NCBI GenBank assembly: GCA_032622095.1
Contig: CP136066.1
Coordinates: 112,305,319-112,369,318, forward strand
Direction: 5' to 3'
Length of the DNA stretch: 64,000 nt
Origin: Siphonodentalium dalli
Taxonomy: Eukaryota; Mollusca; Scaphopoda; Gadilida; Siphonodentaliidae
The translations under genes were made by a program, and so were the position numbers. Below, piece by piece: positions 49,570 to 61,319 of the stretch (its first letter is position 1; every line of letters starts with the position of its first letter). The notes below the pieces were generated by a model that did not search any database, was not told the origin of the DNA, and saw nothing but the letters and a program-made list of their open reading frames with translations.

Positions 49570-49720
49570 AGAATATCCACACCTTTGCAGTGGATATGGG
49601 TTAATTAAATCTCAATCGTGATGACAAAACATTTGAATTTCCACGAGTGGCTTTAAATTCAATGTTTTGTCATCACTCATGAGATATAACCCATATCCAC
49701 TGAAAAAGTGTGGATATCCT
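49570..49720. repeat. Inverted repeat, arms about 65 bases
   Basis: 'atatccacacctttgcagtg' and 'gtgatgacaaaaca' on the left pair with 'tgttttgtcatcac' and 'cactgaaaaagtgtggatat' on the right. Confidence 0.65.
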
Positions 49721-50808
49721 CTATATGTATTCACCAGGGGTACATAGTTACATATAACCATGAATTGCGCTTAATCGCAAATAATTATGATTAAGTGCTA
49801 TTGCTTAACTGCAATTAATTATGAAATGTGAATTTGGCCTCCCATAGAAATGGAAATAAACATTTGCATATTTGATGGCTATGCTATAATATATAATATT
49901 AGCGAAAATTGTCCGAAATATGGGTGGGTGCCAGTAGTTTAAAACATAAAAATAAAGGGGTGTGTACCCGAAAAAAGTAGCGAAAACATTATACAATCGT
50001 AATCAAAACTGGGGTGGTGGGTCCAGAAAGTGGCCATAATGAAAAAACAGCCATGGGTCCCAATTTTTTTCTTCTGAAATTTAAAAAAAAATTCAAGTTT
50101 CAAATTTCACACTAAATACTGGCTGAAATATCGAACTATTGGAAAATACATCTACACCTCCCGCCATCACAGCAATCCTGTTGCTACGGCCTTTGTCATG
50201 GAAGGCATTGTAATAGCCTTGTTCTAAAAATATTTTCATAAATAATTCTTTGATTAATGACCTTACACGACCTGAACGAATGTTATGAGAACAAATTGCA
50301 AACTGTACTCGGTAACTAAACTTGATCAGTATACAATAGTTGCAACAGAAAAGCAGTTTTGCCAAAAACGTGCCACTGTTAACGAAAGGCAGCCAACCAA
50401 CTAATCCAGTTCGACTCTTGATTGAACAACAAAAACTGTCCGCCGGGTCTGGTGGATTGCGACTATATTCCGGGGTGTACAGGACTAACCGGACAGTATT
50501 TTCGAGGTGGGTACCCTCATCAAAAGATGAAATTTTGAATTTTAAGACAGTCCGTGAAAATACTCAAAATATGTATTTGTGGGGGGAAAACACTGACAAC
50601 TGCCTTACATTGATCGTCGGTGTCCGAACATTAGTGAAGAAATATTCACTCACCTTCAGTTGGTCAGATATGGTATCCAAGCGTTTATTTTCCCAAAAAC
50701 ACGTCAAAAAATGTCAACAAATATTTGTCGACTGTTATTTCTCCACCTCGAAATCTACGACTTCCGGTTTTGGTTCGTGTCCGTTGATCCACTGTGATAC
50801 ATGCTGCA

Positions 50809-52041
50809 AAAAAATTAACCGCTACGTAATATAGATAGTACATTTTTATTCATATTTCCTTCATAGCTCCACGGACAAGGCCAGGTCAGCTTCGCAGTAT
50901 ACACCATAGGGGCGTAATAAACCTCAGCGGAAAGCCACCTTGCGGGGGATATTCTGTGTGGGCGTGCATTTGTACTCTGTGTAGGCGGGGGTACTCTGTG
51001 TGGACGGGGGATACTTTGTGTGGCGCTTTTGTTGACTTTGGTCCTGGTTGAGCGGTAACTTAAATATTGCCAAAAACGCCTTGGGTTCCAAAACGTAACT
51101 ATTGTTTCCATAATCGAACACAGTTCAAAGCATTGACTTCACTGTGTGCATGATATGAAACACTATAACTGGTCCGAACACGTTCATACTTACTTCATCA
51201 TCATATATATAGTCATGGTATCTCAGCCATTGGCCACATATGTTATACTTAAAGTGGCAATGAGCTAGGACGCCAATTTGTCCACCCACGTATAAATTCA
51301 ATAGCTTTGTGCCACCGATTTGCATCCATGATAAACTAGACATCTTTTCTAAAGTATATGTAGCGTTTTTCAAATGGAGATCATGCATGATTCGAAATTC
51401 GGTCTATTCTGCACGGTAGTCTAAGAACCATCTCGTTCGGTCGCCTTGGGGCGGTACGGTCGGGTGTTGCCCTTTCTGTGGTTGCGAACATGCAGCATAT
51501 ACATAGCGAATCCAACCGTATAGCTAGGGAACGTAATTATGTTCCCTGTCGTAGCGTATGGGTTATTACATATATATCCACTTCCGCCTTAGCTAACAAC
51601 TTTCCAGATAGCCCATGGATGCACAGGGGTATTCGCTGCAGGCTAGTATATCCCTTCCCTTGGTCAGACAGCTAGGGTGCGGTCGGTGCCTTTTTTTTTT
51701 TTTTTGCGTACCAGCTAGGCATGCACTCGGGGAAATGGAACTTTGGATACACACAGTTCTATCTCATTCTGACTCCTGGAGGTGGTGTGTATACGGTCGG
51801 GTGCGGTCATCTTTTAGTGGAAACCTTAAATATCTCCCATGGTAATCAACGCTGAAACAAGTCATCGCTGCGACACCTTATATACATGTAATATTTCATG
51901 CATCTGTTCACAGCTCATATAACCCCCGAGACAACCTATAACCAAACCACAAACAAAGCGCTTCGTATAATATACGACACATGCAGTGTCCTCGAACTGT
52001 AACTTTTTTTATCTCTCCTCGTTGGAACGGTATATTATTCA
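50809..52041. other. Gene-free stretch
   Basis: Contains about four short units of 'gggggtactctgtgtggacg' at 50940-51020 and a T run near 51692. No exon supported. Confidence 0.4.
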
Positions 52042-52049
52042 CTTGGAGG

Positions 52050-53052
52050 TAGGGATGCGGACCGGACCGGTATGGAAACCAGTGGGTTGGGTGGTAAAGT
52101 TTTGGTGGAATCTTAATAATTATTCATCAACGTCCACCCTACAATGACGTTTATTCCGTGAAAATCGGAACAGAAATGCGATTTTGGTCATTTCACCACT
52201 TTGGGTGGTACCGTACGGTATGGAAATCCAAAGTGGTGAAAAGTCGCATTTCTGCTCCGACATTCACGAAATAAACGGCATTGGATGGTGTACGGTATGG
52301 AAACCCAGTTGGTTGGGTGGTAACATATTTGGGTGGAATCTTAATTATTCGTCAATTAACGGCCACCCTACAATACCGTTTACTCCATGAAAATCGGACC
52401 AAAAATGCGATTTTTGACATTTTACCACTTTGGGTGTTACAGTATGGAGCCCCAGTGGTTTGGGTGGTAAACTTTTTGGGTGGAATCTTAATTATTCGTC
52501 AACGGCCACCCTACAATGACGTTTATTCCGTGAAAATCGGACCGTTTGCGTAAACAGTTGCCATATAAATATTAAGACACATGCTCTAGGCAATAACATA
52601 CGGTAACATATAAAGCATTGTCTTGTTTGCATAAATTTTGTGCACGTATAGTACATAGTGTTAATATAAAGATTGGCGGCCATCTTGGACGCCACTTTAC
52701 CATCATAATCTAGGATTTGAACTAAATATTATATGTGTCTCTGGAAGGTTTTTTCCCATCATGTTGGCCGGTTAGCCAGTTAGGATACCCAATGAAACAT
52801 AGTCGATATGTTGTCACCTACATGTTTCGACTCGGCGCCCTCTGAATTAAAAAACTAGAGCGATTTTCCCATAAGTAAATTATTGTCGCACGAATTTCCC
52901 GATGTGCGACACCTACTCCCGCAGCACCGTCTAAACTAATGCGTTTCCGATTTCGTTCGATACCCATTATACCCAAGTGAACTGGACCGAAAAGTACCGG
53001 CGGACCGGGGAGGTTGAGCCGGTCCAAGTCGGCAGTCTGGTCCGCATCCCTA
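52050..53052. mobile_element. hAT-like element carrying ~150-bp satellite units
   Basis: Perfect 14-base TIRs TAGGGATGCGGACC and exact 8-bp duplications CTTGGAGG at 52042-52049 and 53053-53060. TAGGGATG ends with an 8-bp TSD are a hAT signature. The left half (52070-52545) is three to four units of the same satellite that forms the arms of the 34335-39090 element. The right half is unrelated and non-coding; no transposase. Confidence 0.88.
52070..52545. repeat. Satellite array, monomer ~150 bp, inside the hAT element
   Basis: Units marked by 'ggaatcttaattattcgtc', 'ccctacaatgacgtttattc' and 'tatggaaaccca', in forward orientation; same family as 34400-35155 and 37760-39010. Confidence 0.85.
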
Positions 53053-53060
53053 CTTGGAGG

Positions 53061-54376
53061 GGTGTTCAGGTAATAAAAGCAGACGACAGGCAGACGAAAA
53101 GATAATACAAGTGCAGAATGATTCATTAATTGGTGGGAAATGCTTAAATAATAAGTTCAACAAATAGGTCGTACACTAAACTTATTATCTGAAGGAACTA
53201 CTAAAGGAACTACTCGTCAATGAGCATAGCATAGAAGGGTTAAACTATGCATTGGCATTTACCGCACTCATTGCTATGTCTCCATAAAGGGCTTGTTATG
53301 TCGGTATAAGACTCGTAAAATCGACAACGTATTTCTTGAAATGCATTCCTTGAATTTCACTCTCTGTGGGAGCTATGCATCACAATGGCGCATATCGTTC
53401 ACATAATTCGCAGGAATGTTATCCTTCGTTTTGTTACTGTTATAAAACAACGGAAATGAGGATAAGGCATTTCACGCGCTCACGTAACATTCTGGGTATA
53501 CGGGCAAACCCAGCAGTGTTTCGCAACTGTTCTCAATCTGCTCTGTTGCTGAGGACATTCAAACTTGTCTATTCATTTGTGGCAGGTGCACTCGAATGTT
53601 ATACGACTTCTGTAACAGTGCCTTTGAGTCGTGCTTATAAAACTGGATGGGGCTGAAGGGGGGGGGGGGGGGCATCTCTTCCCTTCAATAAAGTTCCTGG
53701 GTTTGCACCTTACCAATGCCAATATAATTATATAGGTTATCCGATTGTGTGTGTGCCAAGTCTGGCTGTCCGTCTGTCAGACTATTTCTGTCTGTCTATA
53801 TATATATAGATATCAGACATACTTGTGCGTCTCTGTCCATCGAAAGAAATTCCGGACAAAAACTTTAATTTAATAAACAAACGTGAATACAGTATTGCAA
53901 ATATCTACCATAATCGTTTCTCGCTCACCCCCTCAACTCTGGTCAATTTTTTCAACAGTTGTAAATTAAAAAGAATTCGTGCCTGAAACAACAGCAGTTG
54001 ATTAATTTCAGATCAAAATGGATTCTGATAATTTAATTTTCTAACCAATATTTAGTGTCAAATATGTCGTTCTAGACAAAGAGTATCATGTCTTCTTGCT
54101 TTAGTTCAATCAAACTCTTAGATTCAAATAGCCATCATTTAGACAAATTCCAACCACAGGGTGTGTTATAGGTTACAAATAAAATTTTCAGGCGTTGAGG
54201 TTGGACCCCAACAATGCCCCATCTAGCCACTATTATACGATGCAAAATCTAGCAGCTAATGTTTCAGAATGTTCTGCAAATGAAAACCAATTCAGGTGGC
54301 ATTCGAGCCTTTTCGATAAGTAATAAGTTGGGCATTATATACTTTGAGCTACTATGCATACAGTGGTGTAAACATA
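53061..54376. other. Remnant MITE and gene-free sequence
   Basis: To about 53239 this is the right part of a piggyBac-like MITE ending AGAAGGG before TTAA (53240-53243). Beyond it lie a G run near 53660, a TA run near 53800 and no supported gene. A 96-codon frame at 53366-53656 has no known domain. Confidence 0.5.
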
Positions 54377-54382
54377 TTTATT
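54377..54382 (-). terminator. Polyadenylation signal of the minus-strand gene
   Basis: AATAAA on the minus strand (TTTATT on the plus), 62 bases beyond the stop codon of the terminal exon. Confidence 0.45.
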
Positions 54383-54444
54383 TCTCTAAATCATGCACAT
54401 GACTTAACACAATAAATGTAGAATAGAATATAACATAACGTCAA

Positions 54445-54966
54445 TTATATTAGAGAATGGGATTTGGCAGATAGCATGACGCTTATATCAGCCATGTCCC
54501 CATCTTCAGCATTCACAGGTGGCACATGTCTTTGTTGATTATTCATAATGTTCTTTTCCCAGTTTGGTTTTGCTTTCATGTGAAATGTTTCTATCTTATC
54601 AGCTTTGTCAGCCATCAAACAGTAACCCATAATAATGAGTAACTGTTGGGCAGTCCATGCATCAGATGACCTGAAATGTTACCTGTATGTGACCTGACCC
54701 TGGACCCCACCCCATCAGTTTCCAATAATCGTAGCTCAAAGTTCAAATTTCGAAATCAAAACGACAAGAGAGATGTATCTTATATACATATTATTATACG
54801 AGCAAAATATAATGTAATGCATGTATACCGAAATATGTGAGATTTTTCCACTTTTCTAAGAATCTCTGAATACATTCTTGAACTATCAATGCATATGCCC
54901 ACTTCCTCTATATCTTGCACAACAATGTGTTCATGTTCGACGCACCCATTTCCAAACGAATGTGTT
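54445..54966 (-). CDS. Unrecognised gene, last two exons (partial)
   Basis: Two exons on the minus strand: 54966-54829 (138 bases, acceptor TTTCTTTCTGTAG) and 54670-54445 (226 bases, acceptor CATTTCAG, stop TAA). The intron is 158 bases with donor GTATAC. The first exon ends in phase 2 and the second begins with the single base needed, making Arg, and both are open throughout. This gives about 120 residues: an acidic and hydrophobic mix (HEHIVVQDIEEVGICIDSS), then a possibly membrane-associated stretch (AQQLLIIMGYCLMA) and a polar C-terminal tail. No family recognised. A compatible upstream exon was not found; a frame at 57444-57256 on the same strand has similar character but no matching splice phase. 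The evidence is splice structure and composition only. Confidence 0.45.
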
Positions 54967-55591
54967 CTACAGAAAGAAATCCAAATATTCCGCCAGAATG
55001 TGGTTTTTCGAATGCACGGTCTATATTCGTGGTATACGAACACTGATAACACCGGAATTTACCTAGCATTCTTTTCTCAATCAAACTCAACACCCACGTG
55101 GGTATTCGTTAATGGGGCAAATACTATAAGCAATAAAGATAAAATAGACTATATGCGTTGGCTAACGGGTTAACATGAAACCCGATTAAGAAGCCGGCAC
55201 TAAAAATATCAAACGTAAGCGAGGATAAGACAATTTACTGTGACACACACACATACCATCAAGTGCCGGCGCAAATTACTACGGGAGCTACACACGATTA
55301 CCAAAATAATTTTTATCAATGAAATGCCTAGGGTGGGTGGTTCCGTGATTGCATCTTATCGCGGGAAGGCGTCGCTCAAAAATGTCGAACGTCCAATGCG
55401 ATAGCATTCTCCGCCAAAACACCACCCATTATATTACAAATTAGGCGTTATGAATGAATGTAGGTTTCGTAGCAAGAATTCGTAAACAAGTTGTGATAGG
55501 AACAATGCACACGCGCTCCATCTGACTGTAGCCTTGGAATGTTTTTCAGCGAGTTTCGCATTCCCGAGTTACACATGCAGTACCTAAGTGC

Positions 55592-55598
55592 TATAAAT
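55592..55598 (+). promoter_or_regulatory. TATA box of the proposed secreted protein gene
   Basis: TATAAAT lies about 150 bases upstream of the proposed start codon at 55746, a reasonable distance for a short 5' leader. Confidence 0.35.
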
Positions 55599-55745
55599 TA
55601 CGCCGCCTCATGCGGTGACCAATCACTTCAAAAACTGACTCAAAGACTCACACAACTATAAGTGAATAGTCGTTCGTATTAACGATAAGCGATTTACCTA
55701 CGCGGATTTTGTGGTATACACCGATCATATATACTAAGTTACATC

Positions 55746-55787
55746 ATGAGGATCAACTGTTCGTGTGCGTGTTTACTTCTCATAATT
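55746..55787 (+). CDS. Signal-peptide exon of a proposed secreted gene
   Basis: Fourteen codons (MRINCSCACLLLII) ending exactly at a consensus donor ATT|GTAAGT in phase 0. A basic residue followed by a Cys/Leu/Ile core is what the first part of a secretory signal peptide looks like, and short signal exons followed by long introns are common in animal secreted proteins. The phase is compatible with a direct join to 63560. An intermediate exon beginning at 59336 after TTTCAG is possible but its phase does not fit. The link to the downstream exon is inference. Confidence 0.35.
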
Positions 55788-56189
55788 GTAAGTGCTAATA
55801 TTTTTATTTCTCGTTATTGTCATTGTTGTGTAATCACATAATACATAGATGATTTAAATTAGTCAAACATAATTTTGATGTAAACGTTATGTCGATGTTG
55901 GTAGTTTATTTTGTTGCCCCTGCTGTTTATGTCGATTGGAGTGCAATCAATTATATCTTATGTCTTCGAATGCAGTTAGTTAGTGTATATTTCTCACGAC
56001 ATGCAAGAGCATCTCCGTTGAATGAGTTTATGTAGAAGATGATAACAAGTTTATGCCAAAAAGACACAATTTTATGACAATAGCATTAATTCCAATCATC
56101 AAGTTGTATACTGTGTAGAATATACAGGATAACCATAATTAAGTTCATTGTGTATTACCAATACTTGTTATACAACGTGAACATCTTTC

Positions 56190-56620
56190 ATCCAAGCCTG
56201 AGTTGTGTGTGCCTATCATTTGCAAAATGTGGTCCCCAGAGGGTTTATTTAGTGACGCTATCCCGCACAGCGAGCTAGCATCACCAAAGTCACCCTATTT
56301 GGACCTTATTCTGCATGGCCTCATCTGCTATGGGAGACACAGACTCAGATTGAAGTTCCCAAATGGTGAATATTGTGATGTACACCCATTTGGGAACATC
56401 GATTATGCAATGTGTCGTCTGCCAATTTGGGGATATTGAGCAACTAAACTAAAACGTAAATAGAATCTATGTGAAGAAGTTTCTATAGTAATTTGATAAT
56501 AAAGAAACTTTCCAGAGAAGATGAGGCCTAAGCAGAATGAGGTCCACAGATGGTGAATTTAGTGATGCTAGCCCGCTGTCTCATTCTGCAAATGACAGGC
56601 ACACTAAACTCAGACTTGCT
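56190..56620. repeat. Dispersed repeat shared with 36070-36450
   Basis: Both places carry 'cccagagggt', 'agtgatgcta(g/c)cccgc', 'gcctcatct' and an inverted partner ending 'aatgaggt', so the unit can fold on itself. Confidence 0.55.
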
Positions 56621-56749
56621 TTGCTTTCATCAATGTGAGACAAAGTGACACACACATTTTTGTCGATTATTATCGTTGGCTGGTTAGATTTAGGTTCGTT
56701 CGGCAGCTGTTATGCCTTCGCGGCGTCATTTCTCTTTTGGTTCGGAGAA

Positions 56750-57195
56750 GACCCCATGAAACCACACTACTGCATACACACAGAACTGTGTGTATATGGT
56801 TAATCTTACCATGAAATCACGCTACCTCATACACATAGAAAGGCACGTGTATATAGGGTTAATCTTACCATGAAACCACGCTGCCGCATACACATAGAAA
56901 GGCATATATGTGTGCATGGTTAATCTTACCATGAAACCACGCTACCGCATACACATATAGAAAGTCATGTGTGTGCATGGTTAATCTTACCACGGAACCA
57001 CGATACCGCATACACATTTAGAAAGGCATGTGGGTGCACGGTTAATCTTACCGCGAAACCACGCATGTATACACATAGAAAAGCATATATATAGGGTTAA
57101 TGTCACCATGAGACCACGCTACCGCGTACACGTAGAAAGGGGCATGTGTAGGGTTTATCTTACCATGAAACCACCCTACCGCATACGAATAGAAC
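56750..57195. repeat. Minisatellite, ~58-60-bp unit, seven to eight copies
   Basis: Each unit has 'accatgaaaccacgctaccg', 'catacacatagaaaggca' and 'ggttaatctt'. The number of 'tgtg' and 'tata' pairs varies between units. Confidence 0.85.
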
Positions 57196-57604
57196 GGCAC
57201 TAGAAACCACAAACATCGGGTAAGCAAATTCCAGCCAATAATCCAGATATACGAATCACATTAGCTCCCCTTTGCACAGGATACCAACCCGCATGTATTT
57301 GGGAACCGAATCAGCTTCGTCGTCGCTGTGCGGCTTATGTTGGACTTCTGCGTTGTGCATGTGAATTACCAGCTGAGCTGCTCCTGACTCCCATATAGTT
57401 ATGTCGAAGACATACGTTGAATCCGAAAGTGTTGACAACGTCAACTCTCGGGATTATACACAACTGTTACAGTATGTAACTACATAGCCCTGGATATGCT
57501 TTTATGACACGAGAATCCGCTTGTTTTTTTACTTTTACTCAAAGAACTGTTAACTTATGGTTGAATTTGTGCTGGAAGAATTTGAGTCGCGATCGGAAAG
57601 TTTC

Positions 57605-57740
57605 AATGCTAGTGTATACTCATTCAAATTTAGTCATAAATTTGTTCAATTTGTCATATTCCGTTGTTCAATTTAGTCATACCGTTGTTTAATTCAGTCA
57701 TACATTTGTTCAATGTAGTCATATATTTGTTCTGGTAATA
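57605..57740. repeat. Minisatellite, ~25-bp unit, about five copies
   Basis: Units are variants of 'tcatacatttgttcaattta'. The minus-strand frame that crosses it encodes a periodic peptide, which is a product of the repeat. Confidence 0.75.
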
Positions 57741-60577
57741 AATGTGAGTGAGGATAAACTTATAGCTCAACATCCCAACAAATAAAGGGATAAGGGTAAC
57801 GCATGTCCAGTTATAAACGGATACTGATGGATACGAGGTGTTCGATTTATGCTGATGATAGGTCACGAGTCTCGACAGCATTGACGATATATAGACTCCC
57901 AACTTGAAACTATACATGTATGGGGTTACATGTTAAATGTCAAAACAAGCCTTGTCATTTTTTTAAATACGTATTAATTAGCTTATACCTATCTAAAATA
58001 TTGAGTGAATCATAAATTCATCCGGCCATGGTATACGCATTCGAACGTATAAGCTATGTTACTATATATCCGTCCACAGATTCATGCATGAAAAGTTCCC
58101 CTCCGCCATGGATACAAACCATCCATCCAGACAAATCTCAACCTTTCAAAAAATCCAGTGAAATGATAACAATTTAAAGTCCTTTATCGTCTTAATCCAT
58201 AAGGGTTGATACACACATGCATGTAATCTCTGTAATTATCGTGCATTTGGCGTTTTACATGGATCATACAGACAATGTAATATGTGTCCACTGACAACCC
58301 AATCATTGCCGACGTGTTGACCGCACTGAGTTCTAGTTCCAATTACGTCGGAATGTAGAGAAACCGCTATATTGGGCCGAGTCGCCAGGCCACTTAAAAT
58401 AATTGTTCGTGGGATTACCCATATGGTGGACGTTCTATTTAAATAATTACCAGTCCTCTCTTGATATTTATAGCAGTGGTGGATCAGGATTTCCCCGACG
58501 CAGGGGCTATATATGATCCCCGACTTGGGGCTATATATGATCCCGAAAGCTACCAGGCGAGGTGGCTAACTCTGTGCTATTTAAGTAAAACATATTATAT
58601 TGTACCTTCTTGCCCAGATTATTCCGACCGATACATTCAACTAAGTCCCTTAGCGATTTGAAGCTTTCGAAACCCCACGCAAAACAAGCATCATGGTCGA
58701 AAATGTTCTATATCAAGCCTGTATACGCCAGATGTGTCGCTTCTGGTGTTCGTGCATTAATGAAATGCCAGATATCACACAGACTTAACTAATTTCCACA
58801 TCCGTAAGAGAAGACATGTTTTGGACTTCGCTTATCACACTACTCACTTGTCTGGCCCGTTAACAATGAACCGCTCGCGCGCAGGTGATGAATGTTGTCT
58901 ATTATTGGTGTGACCATGTAAAATACATGTAAAATACATACAGAAATTACATGCATGTATGTATCCACCCTAAGCTGACACACTAATGGACATTTCCACA
59001 GCTGTCAACCAAATAACTATCAGCAGATATCTTCTACAAATTAGCGACTGAGTCGGTTGGTTGTTGCATTCTATGTGCACCCTAAATTTGATATATGCGC
59101 ATACCTTAATTCAATGTTAAATTGTCTATTTTGAAACAATTGTTTTTGTTGTCAAATCATAATGTACTGAAATTTCAATTTGTCCAATAATGTTGGAAAT
59201 GTATCCATGATTATAACATATTTTCATTTTGTGTGACATTCTTCATATTTTCCACAATTAAAAACGAAAGAATGTATGTTCTCGTGTATATTATAGCACA
59301 TAGGTAGATACTGTAAAACTATTTAACTATTTCAGCAGACGTCTTATTATAATGATTGTGTGGAAACCTCCATTGGTGAAACTATACTCACTTATCAGTC
59401 AGGTATTATGCATTTACATTTTGAAGGCAAAGATGTGGCTGAAATAACATTCATTATCGGGGTTATTTTGTATCCTACTGGTCCATGTTTATTATCTATT
59501 GGTTGTGGTATGTGTTTTTTTATTAATCAGGGTATCACGTGGTGGGATACCACATTGTTGGGGTGCAATTAGCCTGTGACTCATTCCAAAATATGTCAGT
59601 CCACAGTCGTTGGTATAGTAGGTATATGGTATCTGATATACAGTAGTATATAGAAGATAAGTCATTAGTAAAGTAGAGTGCACATTTTCTGGCATCGCCG
59701 TGGTATATTCTGGTGGTTTGGCCATGATGCAGAGTTTCAAAATAGATTTCTAAACTAAACTGCAGTTGGTGATAAATCTGAGCACGTGGCCCTCAATCAG
59801 TGGCAACTCGCCCGACAACGAGACAATCACGGTGTTTATTGTTTGGAGCCTCAACTCACATCACCTATAGTCGATGCGGGAGAGCTGCAGGAAACAACAG
59901 TGACATATGTTCAATTGTTTGTGCTGATGTTTCCATTCGTTAATTATGTTAGCAATGAACGCCGCCCACGCAAATCCGAGTGTGTAAATCCCATTACACA
60001 AGGTCGACTCATATTACTGGGTTTAATATAGATCACGATGCGTATTTATAGATATTATAGTCATAGGGTTATTCCCCTGTTATTTGATAACCGCAAACAT
60101 TCCGAATGTTGTCTATGCACTATTATTAGTATAAACCTATCAGATATCTGTCAGTTTTAATTAACCTCAATTTGTTGAAGCCAATTACATGAATTAGTCC
60201 ATATCTAAAAGCAAGCTCACATCGACGTGGGGTTGATGGTGATTCACACATAACCAATTACAGCATAAGTTCGATAAAATTATTGCGAAACAGTCGAGGT
60301 GGGGTAAAAATATTTCAGATCACGTATGATGGGGTGGGTGGCTGGATTTTTGGTTTGTTTGTAAAATTACTAAATACACAGTTTGATGTCAGTCTCTATG
60401 TCCTATGTCACTCCGAACATAAAATGCATGGCCACGTTGCATAATCAATCACTTTCAGGTCAAACGGAGTCTATCACATACACCAACCTGTGATAGGTAG
60501 TTGGTGGGAAACAGACTGTAAGTGGTGAAAATTCTGATATTCTTCCGAAAAAATAATAGATTTTGTGTTTTTAGGCG

Positions 60578-60719
60578 GGGGTGCATTGTCGAAAATGAAC
60601 GGAATAAAATGAGTCGAGTGGTGCATGAGTGGGTCCCAAAAATGACAAACGGTGAAAATAAAAAAAAGTATCAAACGTGTCTGGACGTGAGACGAAAACT
60701 CCTAACCCAAGATCGCTAA
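60578..60719 (+). other. Coding-like frame, unassigned
   Basis: After 'ttttgtgtttttag' a frame reads to a stop at 60717-60719 with a lysine- and arginine-rich composition that looks more protein-like than its surroundings. No domain recognised and no partner exon found. It could be a terminal exon, a decayed transposon gene or chance. Confidence 0.15.
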
Positions 60720-61072
60720 GAATTTGGCGTGGCCGAAAGGTGCAGATGTAAAATAGAAAGTATATGCTGGAAAAAAAAACAGTTAACAAAGACCCCTTAC
60801 TGAAGTATTAATGCCCATAACTTCAATACATCAAGTTGTATTATACTGAATTACATCAAAATATGTCATTTTGGCTGAGAAATAATCAAAACTTGAACAA
60901 TTTGATGCTATAAAAGCTGCATGACAGCCTTGATGTTGAGTTGAAACCTGAGTACCGGTTACCATGGGCACATATATGAATCACTAGAACCAGTGATAAC
61001 AGAGTGATATGATTCATGCGTACTATGTCAAAATCACGACACCATCCTAAAGTAATTATGGCTGGTGTTTAG

Positions 61073-61271
61073 ATCAAGAGTTGAATATTTAACGGATTTC
61101 ATTAAAATTATTTCGAAACAGTTAGAAAAATTGAACACCGCAGGACGAAAAATCCCATCGAAAGATAGCAAAGTGATACGAATGGTATGGTTCGAACGGT
61201 ACAGATCGACATTCGTAAAGTCGACACCCAAACGAAGATATTTGAAGGAATCAGCTTACCCGAAACAATAA
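61073..61271 (+). other. Coding-like frame ending at AATAAA, unassigned
   Basis: After 'ggtgtttag' a frame of about 65 codons runs to a TAA that overlaps an AATAAA (61266-61271); a second AATAAA follows 40 bases on. It is highly basic, with a helix-like stretch such as TDFIKIISKQLEKL. This is the layout of a last exon, but no upstream partner is identified. Confidence 0.25.
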
Positions 61272-61319
61272 AGAGCGTTCATATTTAGAATATTCCTTAT
61301 ATGGTGGAAATAAAGAGCG

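Larger units (their letters stand above)
48018..49842. mobile_element. TIR element with AATTGCGCTTAAGCG ends and nested insertions
   Basis: The left end GAGGTCAAATTCACATTT pairs with the right end AAATGTGAATTTGGCCTC. Both are followed inward by palindromic 'attgcgcttaagcgc'-type sequence (48045, 48755 and 49765). It contains the 48081-48705 element, copy 3 of the AGGTACTC family (about 48887-49335) and an inverted repeat at 49570-49720. Confidence 0.55.
46735..50808. mobile_element. Inverted-repeat element carrying a zinc-finger ORF
   Basis: The left arm 46735-47165 pairs with the right arm 50488-50808. Shared blocks include 'gtggatcaacggacacgaac', 'gtcgacaaatatttgttgac' and 'ttggataccatatctgacca' with their complements. 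The right arm lacks about 118 bases present at 46960-47075 and has one extra T in the run matching 46851. Inside lie a spliced zinc-finger frame and a second TIR element (48018-49842). End positions are approximate; 'CATACTGCAA' (about 46712) and 'CATGCTGCAA' (about 50799) may be an imperfect TSD. Confidence 0.6.

Noticed and set aside
50340-50834. 164-codon plus-strand open frame
   Set aside because: It crosses the right arm of the inverted-repeat element, and its mirror in the left arm has a frameshift and an extra block, so the frame is not preserved.
57256-57444. Minus-strand frame as a third exon of the 54445-54966 gene
   Set aside because: Its possible donors give phase 0 or 1, whereas phase 2 is needed, and there is no clear acceptor; left as unassigned.
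59336-59402. Possible extra exon of the secreted gene (after TTTCAG, donor AG|GTATTA)
   Set aside because: It would end in phase 1 and force the downstream exon into a frame with a stop and without the cysteine motif.
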